Shown here: in pieces, positions 1 through 12,756 of the stretch
Layout of the letters: each line of letters opens with the position of its first letter
Numbering within the stretch: the first letter of the stretch is position 1
Source: Alnus glutinosa
Taxonomy: Eukaryota; Streptophyta; Magnoliopsida; Fagales; Betulaceae
NCBI RefSeq assembly: GCF_958979055.1
Contig: NC_084887.1
Coordinates: forward strand, 34,822,620-34,886,619
Length of the DNA stretch: 64,000 bases
Direction of reading: 5' to 3'
Notes under the pieces: generated by a model
Databases searched by the model: none
The model's input: the letters and a program-made list of their open reading frames with translations, nothing else
What the model was told of the DNA's origin: nothing
Translations under genes and position numbers: made by a program

Positions 1-830
1 AAGTTGGTTGAAATTGTCAAATAAACATTTTGGGATAATTATAGGATAAAAATGTCGTTTCTAACATTACTCTTTTCTACTTAGTAATGTTTTATAACAT
101 ATTTTAATCTTACACATATTTACAATGTTGATGTGGCAGTCCCAATCAATAATTGATTTATTTTTTTTCGTAAACAATGACCGATCCAAAGGTTGATTGA
201 GACTGCTAGATCACTATTGTAAGATAATTGCAAAATAAAAATGTGGTTTCTAGCATTACTCATTTCTACTTGAGTAATGTTATATATTACATTTTTTGAG
301 GAAAAAATAAAACTAAAAACTTACCCAAAAAAAACAAAAAAGTGGAAGAGAGGATGGTTTGGCCGTCCCAAAATGGGCTTTTTTAATACCATCATATTCT
401 CAAAAAATTTTAAATGGTATTAATAAAAATGCATGTACTTCTCACAAGTTAAGAAACATTTGACAATTTATTAAACTAGTTTGTATGAATGAGTTACAGA
501 CTACTTTGTAACTAATTTATGTCTGGCTTATATTCAGATGTAATTTTTGGCATGGTTTGCCGTTGCAAATCTTTGTTGAACCATAATTCTATTTATATTG
601 CTTTATTGCATTTATTATTTTATTTTTAATCATGTAAATGATATATATGCACGTATTAATGTATATATGTCTGTATGCAACATGAAAATTTTTTTTAAAA
701 AAAAAAAAAAAAAAAAAAAGTAGTCCGAATAAAGTTACATAAATTTTTATGAAATTATAATTCTCATACACAATATTTCTTATTCATACTGGTTAATCAA
801 ATAATATTATACTCAACTTAACAAAAAGCA
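1..830. repeat. Diverged copy of RLK 3' flank with foldback element
   Basis: No gene. The stretch aligns by eye with 16786-17470, the 3' flank of RLK1, so it is part of an old duplication. The first 160 bases form a degenerate foldback like the one at 16786-16940, with short inverted motifs (ACATTACT and AGTAATGT). A-tracts occur at 324-345 and 690-719. Confidence 0.6.
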
Positions 831-1070
831 CTTCATAATTGAGTGCCACCCCTTGATCCAATCATATACATTTTTTGGTTCTTTAGTTGCCATAGTGAAA
901 ATTCATGTAAAGGCTTGGCTATGGGCTTTTTTGAGAAAGAAATTCTTGAGACAAATTTTATTTTAGGCCGAGACTTTGGTTTGGTGTGTAGACATGCAAA
1001 TACTATTGTAGCGACAAGGAAAGTATCCTATGTAACTAGATGATTTGGAGGTGGTAGACGTTGATTGTAG
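831..1070 (-). pseudogene. LRR receptor kinase, C-terminal exon relic
   Basis: On the minus strand this matches the last exon of RLK1 and RLK2 (17479-17700 and 26361-26590), including the stretch that encodes the end of the kinase domain and the C-terminal tail. The frame is broken by substitutions and small indels, and the rest of the kinase and all LRRs are missing. Homology stops just before a hAT-like element at 1087. It is a third, dead member of the local RLK family. Identification rests on nucleotide similarity to the two paralogues in this window. Confidence 0.75.
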
Positions 1071-1086
1071 TTGATGTTGTTGAGTA

Positions 1087-1708
1087 TAGGGGTGTGGTGT
1101 ACATGTGAATGCGGTTATTTGTAATATTTGCAGCTGTATTTGCAAAATATGGATAACACTAAATGCATATGCATCATGTTTTTACTAATCACATCCGTGT
1201 AGTTATTAAATGCGGTTATTATCTGTTATACGCATATTAGGTAATGAGTCTATTTAGTCGCATTCTTTGAGTCTCTATTATGGCTTATTTTAAACGATTT
1301 TGAAAATAATTTAAGTCGATTTTGAATGTTTTGAGCTTGTTTTTATTTTTTTAAGTCATAATCTTTTGTAAGTATATTGATTTCATATTACTTTTGTTAT
1401 TTTATTAAAGTCTTACACGAGAAAGTAACATAACCAACCAATCCAATGTAAGCATAACTTATAGCTTATCCAAAACGACGTCGTTTTGGTAAATATATAA
1501 TTTATATATATATATATATATATATCATATATAAATGATATGTTGATGCAGTTAATAATTGCATCTGCATATCTTGAAATCGTTATCCACATTCACATAT
1601 GTAGATAATAATTTTTGATAATCGCATCCGTGTGTGTAAATAATGGGTAGCAGATATTTGTAAATAGCGGATGCAAACGGTAAATATCTGCCTGTATGTA
1701 CACCCCTA
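1087..1708. mobile_element. hAT-like non-autonomous DNA element
   Basis: The ends are TAGGGGTG at 1087-1094 and CACCCCTA at 1701-1708, a terminal inverted repeat of the hAT type. Subterminal stretches are also loosely complementary. The flanking 8-mers (gttgagta and attgaatc) agree at 5 of 8 positions, which fits an old 8-bp target duplication. No transposase ORF is present. A (TA)n tract lies at 1501-1526. Confidence 0.5.
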
Positions 1709-1809
1709 ATTGAATCATATGATTAATGACTTTTTTAGTTGTAATTGCCGGTAAGTAATGTGATTATTGACTTTTGAAATGTAATTGGAAGATGATTTTT
1801 GTTTTTCTT

Positions 1810-1841
<32 letters not shown>

Positions 1842-2590
1842 CTTAAAAATTTGCTTTTAATTTTTAACGAAATTAGATTACTTATTTAAAATAAATAAAA
1901 TAATTATTGAGTAATACCCAACTTTGGGGCTAGATAGACCTCACTTCCTTTATTATGACCCCCTTTTAGTTTAGATTAGTTTTTTTTTTTTTTTCAATGA
2001 CATGTAAAACCATATCAAATGAAGATTCTGCTTTTCAAGAATGACAGTAGCTGCCTAGCTGGGCTAACGAGAGCTCACAGTTTGAATGCACTATATTGGT
2101 CAATAAAATACTAGTTCAACAATTAAAAAAAAAAAAAAAAAAAAAACTTTTAATAGCATTTTTTGGCGGTAAAGAAATTGCCATCCCTTTCACAATTCTA
2201 GTATCACTCAAATCCAAGATGTACGACATACAACACGTGGCTATTAAGTAAAAATATCTAGACTGAACCATAAAATGTAAGGAAAAACCTACTCTAATCC
2301 CTTAAAACTACCGCTTCAATTACAGTGTTCCAAATAATAATGATAATAATAATAAATAAAATAAAGTAACCCCTCAAACTATGAGCTCTTTTTTGGTTAA
2401 CTTGGACGGCAAACACACAAAATATATATTATACACTCAATGAGTCGGGTAAAAATACCAAAAAATATCCCCTAAAAATGTATGAAAATACCAAAATATC
2501 CTTTTTAAGTACAAAAAGAAACAGAAAAATCTGTAGAGGAGACCCACAGCGAGGTCTAATCCGTGGGTCTCCGCGGAAGAGATCTACGGC
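1709..2590. other. AT-rich intergenic, no gene seen
   Basis: Contains homopolymer A/T tracts (1817-1840, 1980-1994, 2125-2146) and short purine or pyrimidine runs. I see no ORF or motif that supports a gene. Confidence 0.5.
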
Positions 2591-2595
2591 CGTGG

Positions 2596-2992
2596 GTTAA
2601 GCAAAAGGGGCTATACTACTACCAACAGACGAGATTTTTAGTGTAACTTGATGAGTACTTGCAAATGCTATTAGACTTTCAATTTCTCTCGCACTACAAA
2701 ATGTAAAGATTTTGCTCACATCTGTGAAGCAAGGACTACAACACCTTTTATTTTTCGATGAGGCAAGGTAAGTAAAACAAAAGCATACAACACCAACAAG
2801 GAAAAAGAAAAAAGACATAACAAGGGGGCATGTTTCTTCTCAATTCCCTGTCATGGCTCCCCTTAATAAATCAACTCAAATCATTTAGTTACACAAGTTT
2901 GCTGCACCCCCTCCCCCCCCAATCTACATCTCCATGTAATGACTGAAACCAAGAAGCACTAACAGAATCAACCTAATTTTTCAAGCAAAGGA
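2596..2992 (-). other. Probable 3' UTR and flank of the ALG6 gene
   Basis: Noncoding sequence directly downstream of the ALG6 stop codon on the minus strand. A 73-residue ORF here has no recognisable domain and begins at a T-tract, so it is not called. The polyadenylation site cannot be placed with certainty. Confidence 0.4.
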
Positions 2993-5900
2993 TCAAAGAA
3001 GCTTCTTTTCCTTGTCCATCAAAATGGTGTGTTTCAACAACATCCATTGCTTTGCATTAGAGTAAAAAGTAAGCAAAGTGAACTGCAAGAAGCAAAGAAG
3101 CATAATCACAGCTTCAAAAAGGAAAGGATATCTACGTGGAGGATGCATGGTTAAGTAAACGCCATGAAGAACAACAGAGCATAATACAAGAAAGGTTGTC
3201 ATATATGTATTGAAGGAGCGTGTCTCCTTTCTATCTTGTCTTCTGCTTGGCAAATGGTAACAAATAAGGATGAATAGCGCAGAGAGTGCAGTATATGGCA
3301 GAATCAGTTTGTCACGACATAGAAGAGGGAACATAGAGAACAAGGCATTAAGTGTAATCCATTCAAGTAGAAAAGGCTCTTCCAGTGCCAAAAGGCTTGC
3401 AGGCAGGAGAGGCAGCAAAATTGACTTCTCATGCACTGCAAATTAAAACATCAGCCAGCAATGCAAATAACTGTTACATACTCACTATGGAAAAATAAAT
3501 TCGAGAAAAGAATGTTAAAATAGAGTGAAAGAAACATATATTTTGACCTACCTTGGAATGAGAACATATAGAATGAGAATGCACTATTCAGCAGTCCATA
3601 AAGGAAACCTTGGCTGCTTGGCGCCCATATCTGCTGAACCATTGAAGGCAGACAAGTCAAAATAGTAGCACCCAGGCTAAAAAGCTTCAGCGATTCTGTG
3701 GTGAACATTCTCTTCCATTTTATAAGAACTGAAGTGGTGCACCAAAAGTTAGCCACATAATCCTCGAATATTCCTCTCTCAAAAGGAGCAAGGCGAGAGA
3801 GAACCTGGACATTCACCAAGCTCAAGTAAATCATAAAGTCCAAAATTAACTCACGGAAGAATTTCTGTTGAGCACTTCATGTATTCTATAGCACGTAGTT
3901 CATGTTCTCAGGACATAAATATCTATATAAAAAAAATTACTTGGAACGTACCTTTGCCAATGGCCTATGGACCCATTGACATCTCCTCCCACATTAACCA
4001 AGGGATGCGGGTTAAGGTCAAGAGTTGAATCCAATATGGGGGTGTAATGTTTTATTTACCTAGAAAAACCTCAAATCGTACTTTTCAATTTAATGGTCTA
4101 ATCCTAGTGTTGGTTCCCCACCAAAAGTGGTGTTGGGAGGGATGGTTTGCATACATTTCTACCCCTCAGATATTCTTCGCATGGAACGGCCACTCTCAAG
4201 ACTTGAATCGATGCACTTAAGCTTGATAGTCCAAGTGTTTACTATATTGCACTAGAAAATAACCCCCAAGATTCCACTTCAGAAGATGGAAATATGACTT
4301 CAAAACACTTCAACCACTTAAAATGACTTTTTCAATAACCCTTTAGACCAGTACTTGTTCTGCTTTTCACAAAAATAAACCAACATGATGAGGACATAGA
4401 CATGAAAATTGGTGTCTTGACATAGAGACCTTAACATATTCTTTGTATGCATTAGTGATTGAGATGTGTAGTACACCTGTCTCTGTCCAATATGGAAAGT
4501 CCTTGTTATATATGATCTGAAATCCTTGAGTATAGATTGCTCCTTTTTCTTCTAGTCGGTCAGAATTGCTCAAACTTGTTAAACAGGATGAATGGGATAT
4601 ATAAATTCAATGTCCTGAACGTTGACAAATTCAGTTCTCCTTTTGTTGTATGTATCAGTATATCAGGATATAAAAGGGCAAGACAAAGATTTATAGCATA
4701 AAAACAGAAAGGATGGATAGCCATTTAATCTATGTAGTAAACCATGATCCTGGTAAAGAAGTACCACAAAGAAATATGGTGTTAAGTTATTGCAAAATAA
4801 AAGCAAATTGACCATAGCTGTTTACCCTTAAAAAGGCTTCCATGGAGTGGAGATATGGCCACCAAACAAGTGCAAATGTTCCCAAGACCACAAGGCCCAG
4901 TTTCGATACTTCAAGAAGAGGATTTTGGCGCCTAAGACATTTACCCAAGAGATGGCTGAAAAATGCAGGTGCAAAATATGCAGTCATCTGCAGCAAACCA
5001 CAAATAAACATTCCCGGAGGACAAATCAGCTGGCAGGAGTGAAGTACAACAACCTGTCACATATACGTTTGCTACCCTTCCTACCTACAGGTGGAGAATA
5101 GCGAGGTCCCCACTTTTATTGGACTAAATATACCCAAAATGAAGCCATTTAGTATTTTCATATGAAACAAAATGAATACTAGGAAAAAACAATTCATTGA
5201 TAAAAGCAACATTTACCGAATCACGAATTGATTATTCGTTGTGTTTCCCTCTTGGCATTTTAGTATTTCTTAGAACATCAAGGCATACTCCCTAACAAGA
5301 TTGACATGGTCTCATTCTCAAACAATATAGAAAATAAAATCCCTCTGCTCAACCCAACACTCAAGGGATTTCCTGGATCGCGAACAAACAACAATAAGGG
5401 TACATGTGAACATCCAACGGAAATTGATTTCTTTTTCAGCGTTCCATTTCAAAAAATTGTGTGCATCAGAAGCCACAGAAAACAAAAGGAGCCCTTCCCC
5501 CTTTACTTTTTATGTGAAGCTCAGATGAACCTTTGTAAATTTGACAAAATAGGCAACTTGTAGTCATTATAAGTAATAGATCATGATGCAAGGTAATTTG
5601 AATTAGAAGCACCTGTTTGTGGTTGAGAGCAAGACTGAACAAGAAACAAGCTAATAGCTCTTTGTTAGAGAGAACAGCAGCAACAGCTCCAACAGTAAGG
5701 CCCAAACTGATACAATTGTACTGACAGAATAAATACAGATGAGAAATCAAACATTAGCAACTGATACTAATTGCCTTAAAAGTTCTAAAATGGTGGAAAA
5801 AAGCATCGGAAAATTCAATTTGGAACCTGAAAATGACCATGATCAATTAGCATCAGACATGGATTCAGTAACATGATTGCAATGTGCCATGCTATGTCAG

Positions 5901-6515
5901 TTTTATGGCCATGTGGGCGACCAGTATAGTACACAACAATGAAATAGAAAACTGCAGGAAAGAACACCAGTGCATCAGACGAAAGAACTGTCCACCTCAT
6001 GAGAAGTTTTCTGCAGTAAAAAAGCATAGACAGCATCGGGAAACTCAAATGTATCATTACCACTCATCAAGAAAATGTAAATTGAAGTATATAAAAAGGA
6101 AAATCAGTTACTGGAAAAGAATCCCGGATAATACGAACCCAAGATAAGACTCATGGCCTCGAGAAGTGAAAAGAGAAACTGCTTCAGGATGGAAGAATCT
6201 GAGAAGTAGACCATGGGCATAACTCTGGTAAGCAGTAAGGGGAGGATAGTCAAGTCCCCAGTAGCTGAGATCATTGGATGTACTGTTACGATACCATTCC
6301 TTGGGTGGCAAATTAAGGGTGATCTCCATCCAATGCCTCTGTGCCTCAAAGTCCCCATACTTGGGAGGATTTCCTGCACCGGAATAAGGATGAAGGGATA
6401 CGGCCACTCGCACCAAAAATGAAAATACTGCAATGCACAGGAATGAGGCCGCAATTCCCCTGTGAACAACCTCCTCCTTGTCCTCCATCACCTTCCATCC
6501 GCTCTTCTTCTCCAT
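2993..6515 (-). CDS. ALG6: ALG6: Dol-P-Glc alpha-1,3-glucosyltransferase
   Basis: The product adds the first glucose to Man9GlcNAc2-PP-dolichol in the ER membrane, using dolichyl-phosphate glucose, before N-glycan transfer to protein (GT57 family). Six exons join in frame: 6515-6139, 6010-5827, 5720-5613, 4987-4826, 3804-3552 and 3435-2993. All introns are GT-AG, and the total is 1527 nt, or 508 aa. Plant ALG6 is a little over 500 residues, so the protein is full length. ALG6 rather than ALG8 is shown by the luminal motif YWGLDYPPLTAYQSY, by EAQRHWMEIT, and by LAPFERGIFEDYVANFW and FPLLCRDK further on. Many hydrophobic segments fit a polytopic membrane protein. The start at 6515 is the first ATG after an in-frame hydrophilic leader; a second ATG nine codons later is possible. 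The longest intron (4825-3805) holds a repeat near 3950-4200. No defect is seen. Confidence 0.93.
3950..4215. repeat. Repeat insertion in ALG6 intron 4, SINE-like
   Basis: This part of the 1-kb intron differs in composition from the rest. It contains GAGTTGAATCC at about 4020, resembling a Pol III B box, after a stretch that could hold an A box. No poly(A) tail or target duplication could be fixed, so a SINE is only one reading. Confidence 0.25.
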
Positions 6516-7075
6516 CTCTCTTACACCACGATTCTACCGTTTGTTCAGTAGTCTGTATAAAAAAAAGCCACCGGAAAGATATCAATGTAAGAACAGGATT
6601 CCCAGATACAGTGCATTTGTTCATAACTTACAAAATCAGTCCCAAGCTTTACTGAGGAAACAGAAAATGAAGAATTTGAAAATAAACGAATTTTCAGTTC
6701 ATCCAATCCAATCAACACAATTTAATTTAGGGCATAATTTCTAACCCAAGTCAAATCCAGTCAAAAATAATGAAATCGGAAATAGTACAGTTACGTGATT
6801 TATAGAAATGGCGAACGAGAAGAAGTGGAAAATTAAATTATATGAAACAAATAACAAGTGAATAACATGAAGAATTGCCTCTCGCTTGGAGAATTGAACA
6901 AGTGAATCTAGGCTGTCGGAGGTCTATGACTAATAGAGTGGGACTGAAGATTTTAGAGAAGGGTCTGATGAAGCTAGAGCGTTTTCTTCCTATTGGGTTT
7001 GATCTGAATCGCCATCGTCAAAACAAATAATACAAAGAAAACTAACCTGCTGTCTTTTTTTCTAGTGTCAGCATT
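6516..7075 (-). promoter_or_regulatory. Upstream region and 5' leader of ALG6
   Basis: Noncoding upstream region of ALG6. On the minus strand a TTATACAG acceptor-like site lies about 35 bases before the ATG, which would allow a 5' UTR intron. I did not find one clearly best donor. Several overlapping ORFs here are shadows of exon 1. Confidence 0.3.
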
Positions 7076-7564
7076 TGATTTATGCACGAGAAAGACGAAT
7101 GCCTGTGAGAACCGTTCGGAATCGAGTTAAAAGCGGTGCATCTCGGTCAGAGTCGACAATTATCACTGTTAATTGAGAGAGATAAGAAGGGCTTAAGAGA
7201 GGCCTATCTGGCTTTAGAGATATAAGATTAAGAAGGGGTTCGCCTTGTTGCCGTTGGTGCGGTGTTTTTCAGGTTTGTTTGGTTCACAAGAAAGTCGTGT
7301 TTCAGAAACCAGCTATTCAATGGGCAGGGGCATTTAGGGATGTAATTGAAGCAAAGCTATCGGTAAGTATCGTTCGGACTCGGCTCGATAAGGCTCGACT
7401 CGATAAGCAAATCCAGATTTTGATGCTCGTCATAAGCTTGAGCCGAACTCGAGCTTATGTACATTCTTCACGAGCCGAGCTTTGACAATCACTACTCGCT
7501 TGAGTTCAGTTCGTATACATGCCTAGGCATTTGTGCTCCTCCAACAACCACTCCAAACATCCTC
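7076..7564. other. Intergenic, CTCGA-rich repeat fragment
   Basis: No gene. The stretch at 7370-7490 has repeated GCTCGA/TCGAGC motifs, and related GAGTCGAGTCGAG motifs occur at 8272-8291. This looks like an old dispersed repeat, but its class is unclear. Confidence 0.3.
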
Positions 7565-7669
7565 AAGGGTAGTTTAATCGGTTGGGGATCACGCTTCATG
7601 AAGCGGAAGTTGCTAGTTCGAATTTTTCTCTCATCTTGTGTGGACAAGTAAAAAAAAAAAAAAAAAAAA
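7565..7669 (+). mobile_element. tRNA-derived SINE
   Basis: A short element with a tRNA-like head. A TAGTTTAATCGGTTGGGG stretch near 7570 resembles a Pol III A box, and CTAGTTCGAATTT about 45 bases on resembles a B box. It ends in a run of about 20 A at 7650-7669. Order, spacing and size fit a plant SINE. The flanks do not show a clear target duplication. Confidence 0.55.
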
Positions 7670-9668
7670 CCACTGCCGACTCTGGCACATGACTTTCTCC
7701 TGACGTGAACCAATTAAATAAACCTAAATTCTAAAACACTGCTGACACTTATTTTTTTGCCTACTCACCAAATTTTTGTCCATAAACAGATATATAAGAT
7801 AGAATTTCTGAATTTTTATTATTTCATTCATAGAAAAATCAATCTATCCAGTCAATTAATTGATTTTTTTTTAAAATTTTTTCTATGTTATATTGTTTAG
7901 TAAATAAAAATTTATTATTTGTCTAAAATCATGTAAAAATATTAATCTTATAAAAAACATATTGATACTTTTTAGTGCTAATCAAATAATCAAAATGCAT
8001 TTTTATTACTTCTTTCCAAGTGTCCTCAAAACTATTTTTTATAGAGATAGTTCTCATAAAGCAACACCTCGTATAAAAATACATTAATGGAAAATACTAA
8101 ATTTAAAGGAGTATGTTAGATGCACAACAATACTGATGTGTTCATTATTTTTAATTTTTTTTTCTTTTTAGAAAAAATACTTAACATATTAGTATTGTTT
8201 TGTAATTGTTGTATAAGCGTAGTGCAAATAACATATCTCAATTTAGAGACTAGAATTAAAACTGTGTTCGAGCTGAGTCGAGTCGAGTCGAGTATTGAAT
8301 GTTTAGTATTTTTTTCGTTTATGTTTTTTCCCCTCTTTTAAACATATATCCTTGATCAACTTTTGAAGTTCGATTGTTCTTCTTTTTTTGCTATCTTATT
8401 ACTTTGAGAAATTCAAACAACAATGGAAGGAAAGAGGCATCGACCAATTTCTTCACTTGAGGAGGGTAGCACTGCGGAGCCTATTTCCTCTTTTAAAGAA
8501 AGAAAATCCATACAATCAAAATGCAATATCTTTATAATAATAATAATAATAATAATAAGTCTCTCAAGCCCCCTACTTAAGTGGCAAGAAAAAAGTTGCT
8601 TTCTTTTAAAAAAATAAAAAAAAAAAAATGTTTATAGTCGTGTGCCTTATTCACGTCATATCGTACAGAAAATGAGACAAAAGATTATGGACCCATTTAA
8701 GGTCGAATAATATAATTAAGATCAATTTTATTTATTTTTTTAGTTTGATTAATGTATCCTACGTTCCTACTTATCTCTTATTAAAGTTGCAATGTCACTT
8801 TTTTGCTCCCTGGATGGAAGTGCATATCCACGATGATGAAGATGGACTAAATTTTGTAAGGAAGAGAAGTTGAGTTTAATTTTCTTTTCTTTTCTTTTTT
8901 CCAAATAGACATTATTAGCTAAGTTAATCTCTGTGACGTATTTGTCAGCATCCCAAGGATTACAATACCAGTTACGACATGAGTTATAGTTATTTGTTCT
9001 AGGCACTCCACCACCCCTTCTCCTGTAGGGCTGGTTTCTTGATTAAAAGTGTGTTTGGATGGTGTTGAAAAATATAATTTTTATTTATTGAAAAAGTTAG
9101 AGAGTTTTTTTATTTTTATTTATTTTTTTTTTTTTAAAAAAAAAAGCCTTATTTTCAAGCTTATGTAAAAATGTGTTTTGGACCTTTTTATAATAAAAAA
9201 GCTAAAGAAGTACTTTTTAAGTTTTTCTTTTTTTTATCAAATGGACTCATGTTTGCTTAACACGGCTTTTAATGTACTGAAAATACTTCTTAAGTTCCTT
9301 AAGTTAACACAATCCTAAATTAGAGCATGTTTGGAATTGTGTTGAAAAATAGAGCTTTTATATTCAGAAAGAGCTTTTGAGAAAAATCTTCATTTTCAAA
9401 AGTGCGTTTTAACATTTTTTAGAGCAAAAAAATCAAATAAGTATTTTTTTTTTGACTTTTTTTACCAAACATACTCATTTTTGCTTTGCACAACTTTCTA
9501 TGTACTAAAAGTACTTTTTAAACTTATTAACACAATCTCAAACAGGTCATAAGTGAATTAGGCGGTTGCCTAAAGCCCTAATGAAATAAGGTTCCAAATA
9601 GCAATTATATAATTAAGTTTCTTTTTAAAAAATTACAAAAGGTTTAAGGCCCCATTATAGTGAACATG
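7670..9668. other. AT-rich intergenic, no gene seen
   Basis: Contains a (TAA)n-like tract at 8537-8556, A/T homopolymers, and at 9050-9540 two related AT-rich stretches that repeat the same wording (a phrase like gtgttgaaaaatatagctttt), probably an old dispersed repeat. Short ORFs here lack any domain. Confidence 0.4.
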
Positions 9669-10417
9669 TTTTTTTTTTTTTTTTTTTTTGAAAGCTCCCT
9701 AGAGTCCCTAGATTAGTACAAATAGAAGTCGAGATTGAGTCAGGGAAAGACTCAATCCAGACTCGATGAAGACCCTGTTGAACTGCCAGGCAAGCCAACA
9801 AATGGGCCACAATATTAGAATTGCCATTTACATGTGAAACTTGCCAATTAGAGAAACACTGAGCCAATATACGTGTGTCCTCAATGATATAACCATAGCT
9901 CGGCGGTTGTAGTCCCGTGGACTTCAGAGCATCCACAATCACCTTAGCATCTCCTTCCAACCAGATCCTCCAAAAACCCATGGCTTTCGAAAACTCCACC
10001 CCCATCCGTGCTACTAGTGCCTCCGCCGCAGTGGGATCATACATGTACGAAAGGGTCGTGCATAGGGAAGCACACACCCTACCCATGAAATCCCTTGCTA
10101 CTAAACCCACACCCATTACTTGTTTAGCCTTATCCACCGATGCGTCCCAGTTGATTTTAATCCAACCTGAACCTGGCTTCTCCCATTTAGGTAGAGTGGC
10201 CGACGCATCAACCATCAAAACAGGCTAGAGGCCCCTTGCTTGCTGAAACGCATCTAGGGAGTCTCTGGCACCTATCATCAAACACCTGGGTGGCAACAGG
10301 TTCCCCTGAACACTACCTGATTCCTTCGGTTCCACATTTTGTACGCCATGATAGCTACCAACTCCAACTCCTTCCCCTCCAATTTGGAACTCAACCCTTG
10401 AAATATGGATAGGAAAT

Positions 10418-10440
10418 CCCCCCCCCCCCCCCCCCCCCCC
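10418..10440. repeat. Poly(C) run of 23
   Basis: Uninterrupted C tract inside former LINE ORF2 sequence on the plus strand. It lies between the RNase H and zf-RVT parts. Confidence 0.95.
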
Positions 10441-12730
10441 TAAGATGACACACTTGTTGATGGATCGGGAGCATTCCGCCCATACCGTAGTAGCCATGGG
10501 GCATCGCTAGAGAAAATGCCCGGCAGATTCCACCTCTGTACCACACTAGGGGCAGAAAGGTTCAAGGACAACCTTCCGATGATAGAGCTTTTCCTTAGTT
10601 GGGAGCATATTATTACAACCCCTCCACAATAACATTTGGACTGCATGTGAGACATTCAGCGTCCACAGACGTTTCCAAAAAGGACTGCTCGACACCGGAT
10701 TGGAACAGCTGCCAGAAGCTCTGGACAGACCCTCAACAGCCAAATGATAGGCACTGTGGACAGAGAAATCACCATTTTTGGTACCTGACCACCGCATCTG
10801 GTCTATTTGAGATTGAGGAGAAATTGCTATGCCACAAATCTCGGCAACCACTGTTGAAGGGAAGAGGCTCACAACCACAGGTAAGTTCCACCAATTGGTA
10901 TCCCTATCTATCAATACATCAACAGTTGCATTAGCACTTAAGCCATTAGAATTAGAGTAGATACCAATATTTGAGTTGTTGGGAATCCAGTTGTCCTGCC
11001 AAATCCGTATATGCTCCCTGTTCCATTGCCACAATAGACCATCTTGGATTAAAGCCTTGGAGTTCCAGATTGATCTCCAAGCAAACGATGGTATCCAGCC
11101 AAGATTAGACTCTAGAAAATCCTTCCCAGGGAAATATTTTGCCCTAAAAACTTAAGCAACCAATGATTCTGGATGTTGTATGAATCTCCACCCCTGCTTA
11201 GCCAAAAGAGCCAAATTGAACAGCTCCAAGGTTTTATAACCCAAGCCGTCCGAATCACGACTTATTCCCATCTTCAACCATTTCATCTAAGAGATTTTGG
11301 TCATGTTGTCCGTATGGCCCCACCAGAACTTAGCCATCAACGAGTTTATCTCCTTGCAGAGGGTTTTAGGAAGCTGAAAAACGCTCAGTGTAAGTGGGAA
11401 TAGCCTGCAAAACAGCCTTTAGGAGTATTTCTTTTTTGGCATGGGAGAGAAACTTTTCTTTCCATCCATTCATTCTCCACCAAATCCTACCCTTGATATA
11501 GTTAAAAGCACTAACCTTAGACCTTCCGATGAGAGCGGGAAGACCAAGATAACGAGCATAATTCTGAGTTGAAGCCACTCCCACAGTCCCCAACATCATA
11601 CTTCGACTTGCTGGTTAGGTATTTCGGCTAAAAAAACAGGAAGTTTTATCCCGATTAACCTTTTGGCCCGATGCATTCTCATAACACAAAAGTACCTCTT
11701 GGATCGTTCCCCATTCACGTAAATTAGCCCGACAAAATAGGAGGCTATCATCGGCGAAGAAAATATGGTTGATGGAAATACCACACCAGCCAATGGGGAT
11801 CCCGGACAACAAACTACTCCTTTCCTTGAAATACAACAAGAAGCTCATTGTCTCCGCACAAAGAATGAAAAAATAAGGTGAAAATGGGTCACCTTGCCTT
11901 ACCCCCCTTGTTGGAATAATATGACCATAAGGTTGCTCATTAATAAGAATTGAATAAGAAACCGAACGCACACAAGTCATCAACAATCCAATCCAATGCT
12001 CCGCAATCCCCATCTTCCGCATAATTGCTTCCAAAAAATCCCATTCCAAACGGTCATAGGCTTTGCTCATATCGAGCTTCAATGCCATAAACCCCTCCTT
12101 ACCCTTTAAACGAGCATCCATTGTGTGCAAAGTTTCAAAAGCCACAAATACATTGTCGGTGATGAGCCTCCCATGAATAAAAGTGCTTTGCTCCGATGAA
12201 ATGACACTAGAAAGGACCTTCTTAAACCAATTTGCAAGGACTTTTGAATGAGCTTATAAATAACGTTGCAAAGGCTTATAGGCTAGTACTCAGTAACCCG
12301 TGAAGGATTAGGAATCTTTGGGATAAGAACTAAATTGGTAGCATTCAACTTAGCATCTAAAAAGCCACCATTAAGAAAATGCAGAACAACCCCACATACC
12401 TCACTACCGGTTGTAGCCCAAGATTTTTGGTAAAAAGTCGTTGGAAAACCATCCGGGCCCGGGGCTTTAAGGGGATGCATTTGAGACAATGAAAAAACAA
12501 CTTCCGCCTCCACAAACGGCTGGCCAAGACAAAGGGTTCCACATGCATGAGACACTCCTAAATCAGTGAGGGACCTTGGGTTGTGAACAATGTCTTATAG
12601 TAATGAATAAAAGCCATACTAATATCAGGCTTTGTCTTCCAAATTTGCCCCCCTTCATCATTGATCTGCTGGATGCTATTAATTTCCCGACAATGATTGG
12701 CCCAAGTGTGGAAATATTGTGTGTTTCAGT

Positions 12731-12756
12731 CCCCCCCCCCCCCCCCCCCCCCCCCC
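12731..12756. repeat. Poly(C) run of 26
   Basis: Uninterrupted C tract inside the LINE between the endonuclease and RT parts. It would encode a glycine run on the minus strand, which no LINE polyprotein needs there. Confidence 0.95.

Noticed and set aside
4367-4573. 68-residue ORF in ALG6 intron 4
   Set aside because: Lies between two exons whose splice sites join in frame without it and has no similarity to ALG6.
9917-10228. Plus-strand ORF of 103 residues over the LINE RNase H
   Set aside because: Antisense shadow of a clear RNase H domain.
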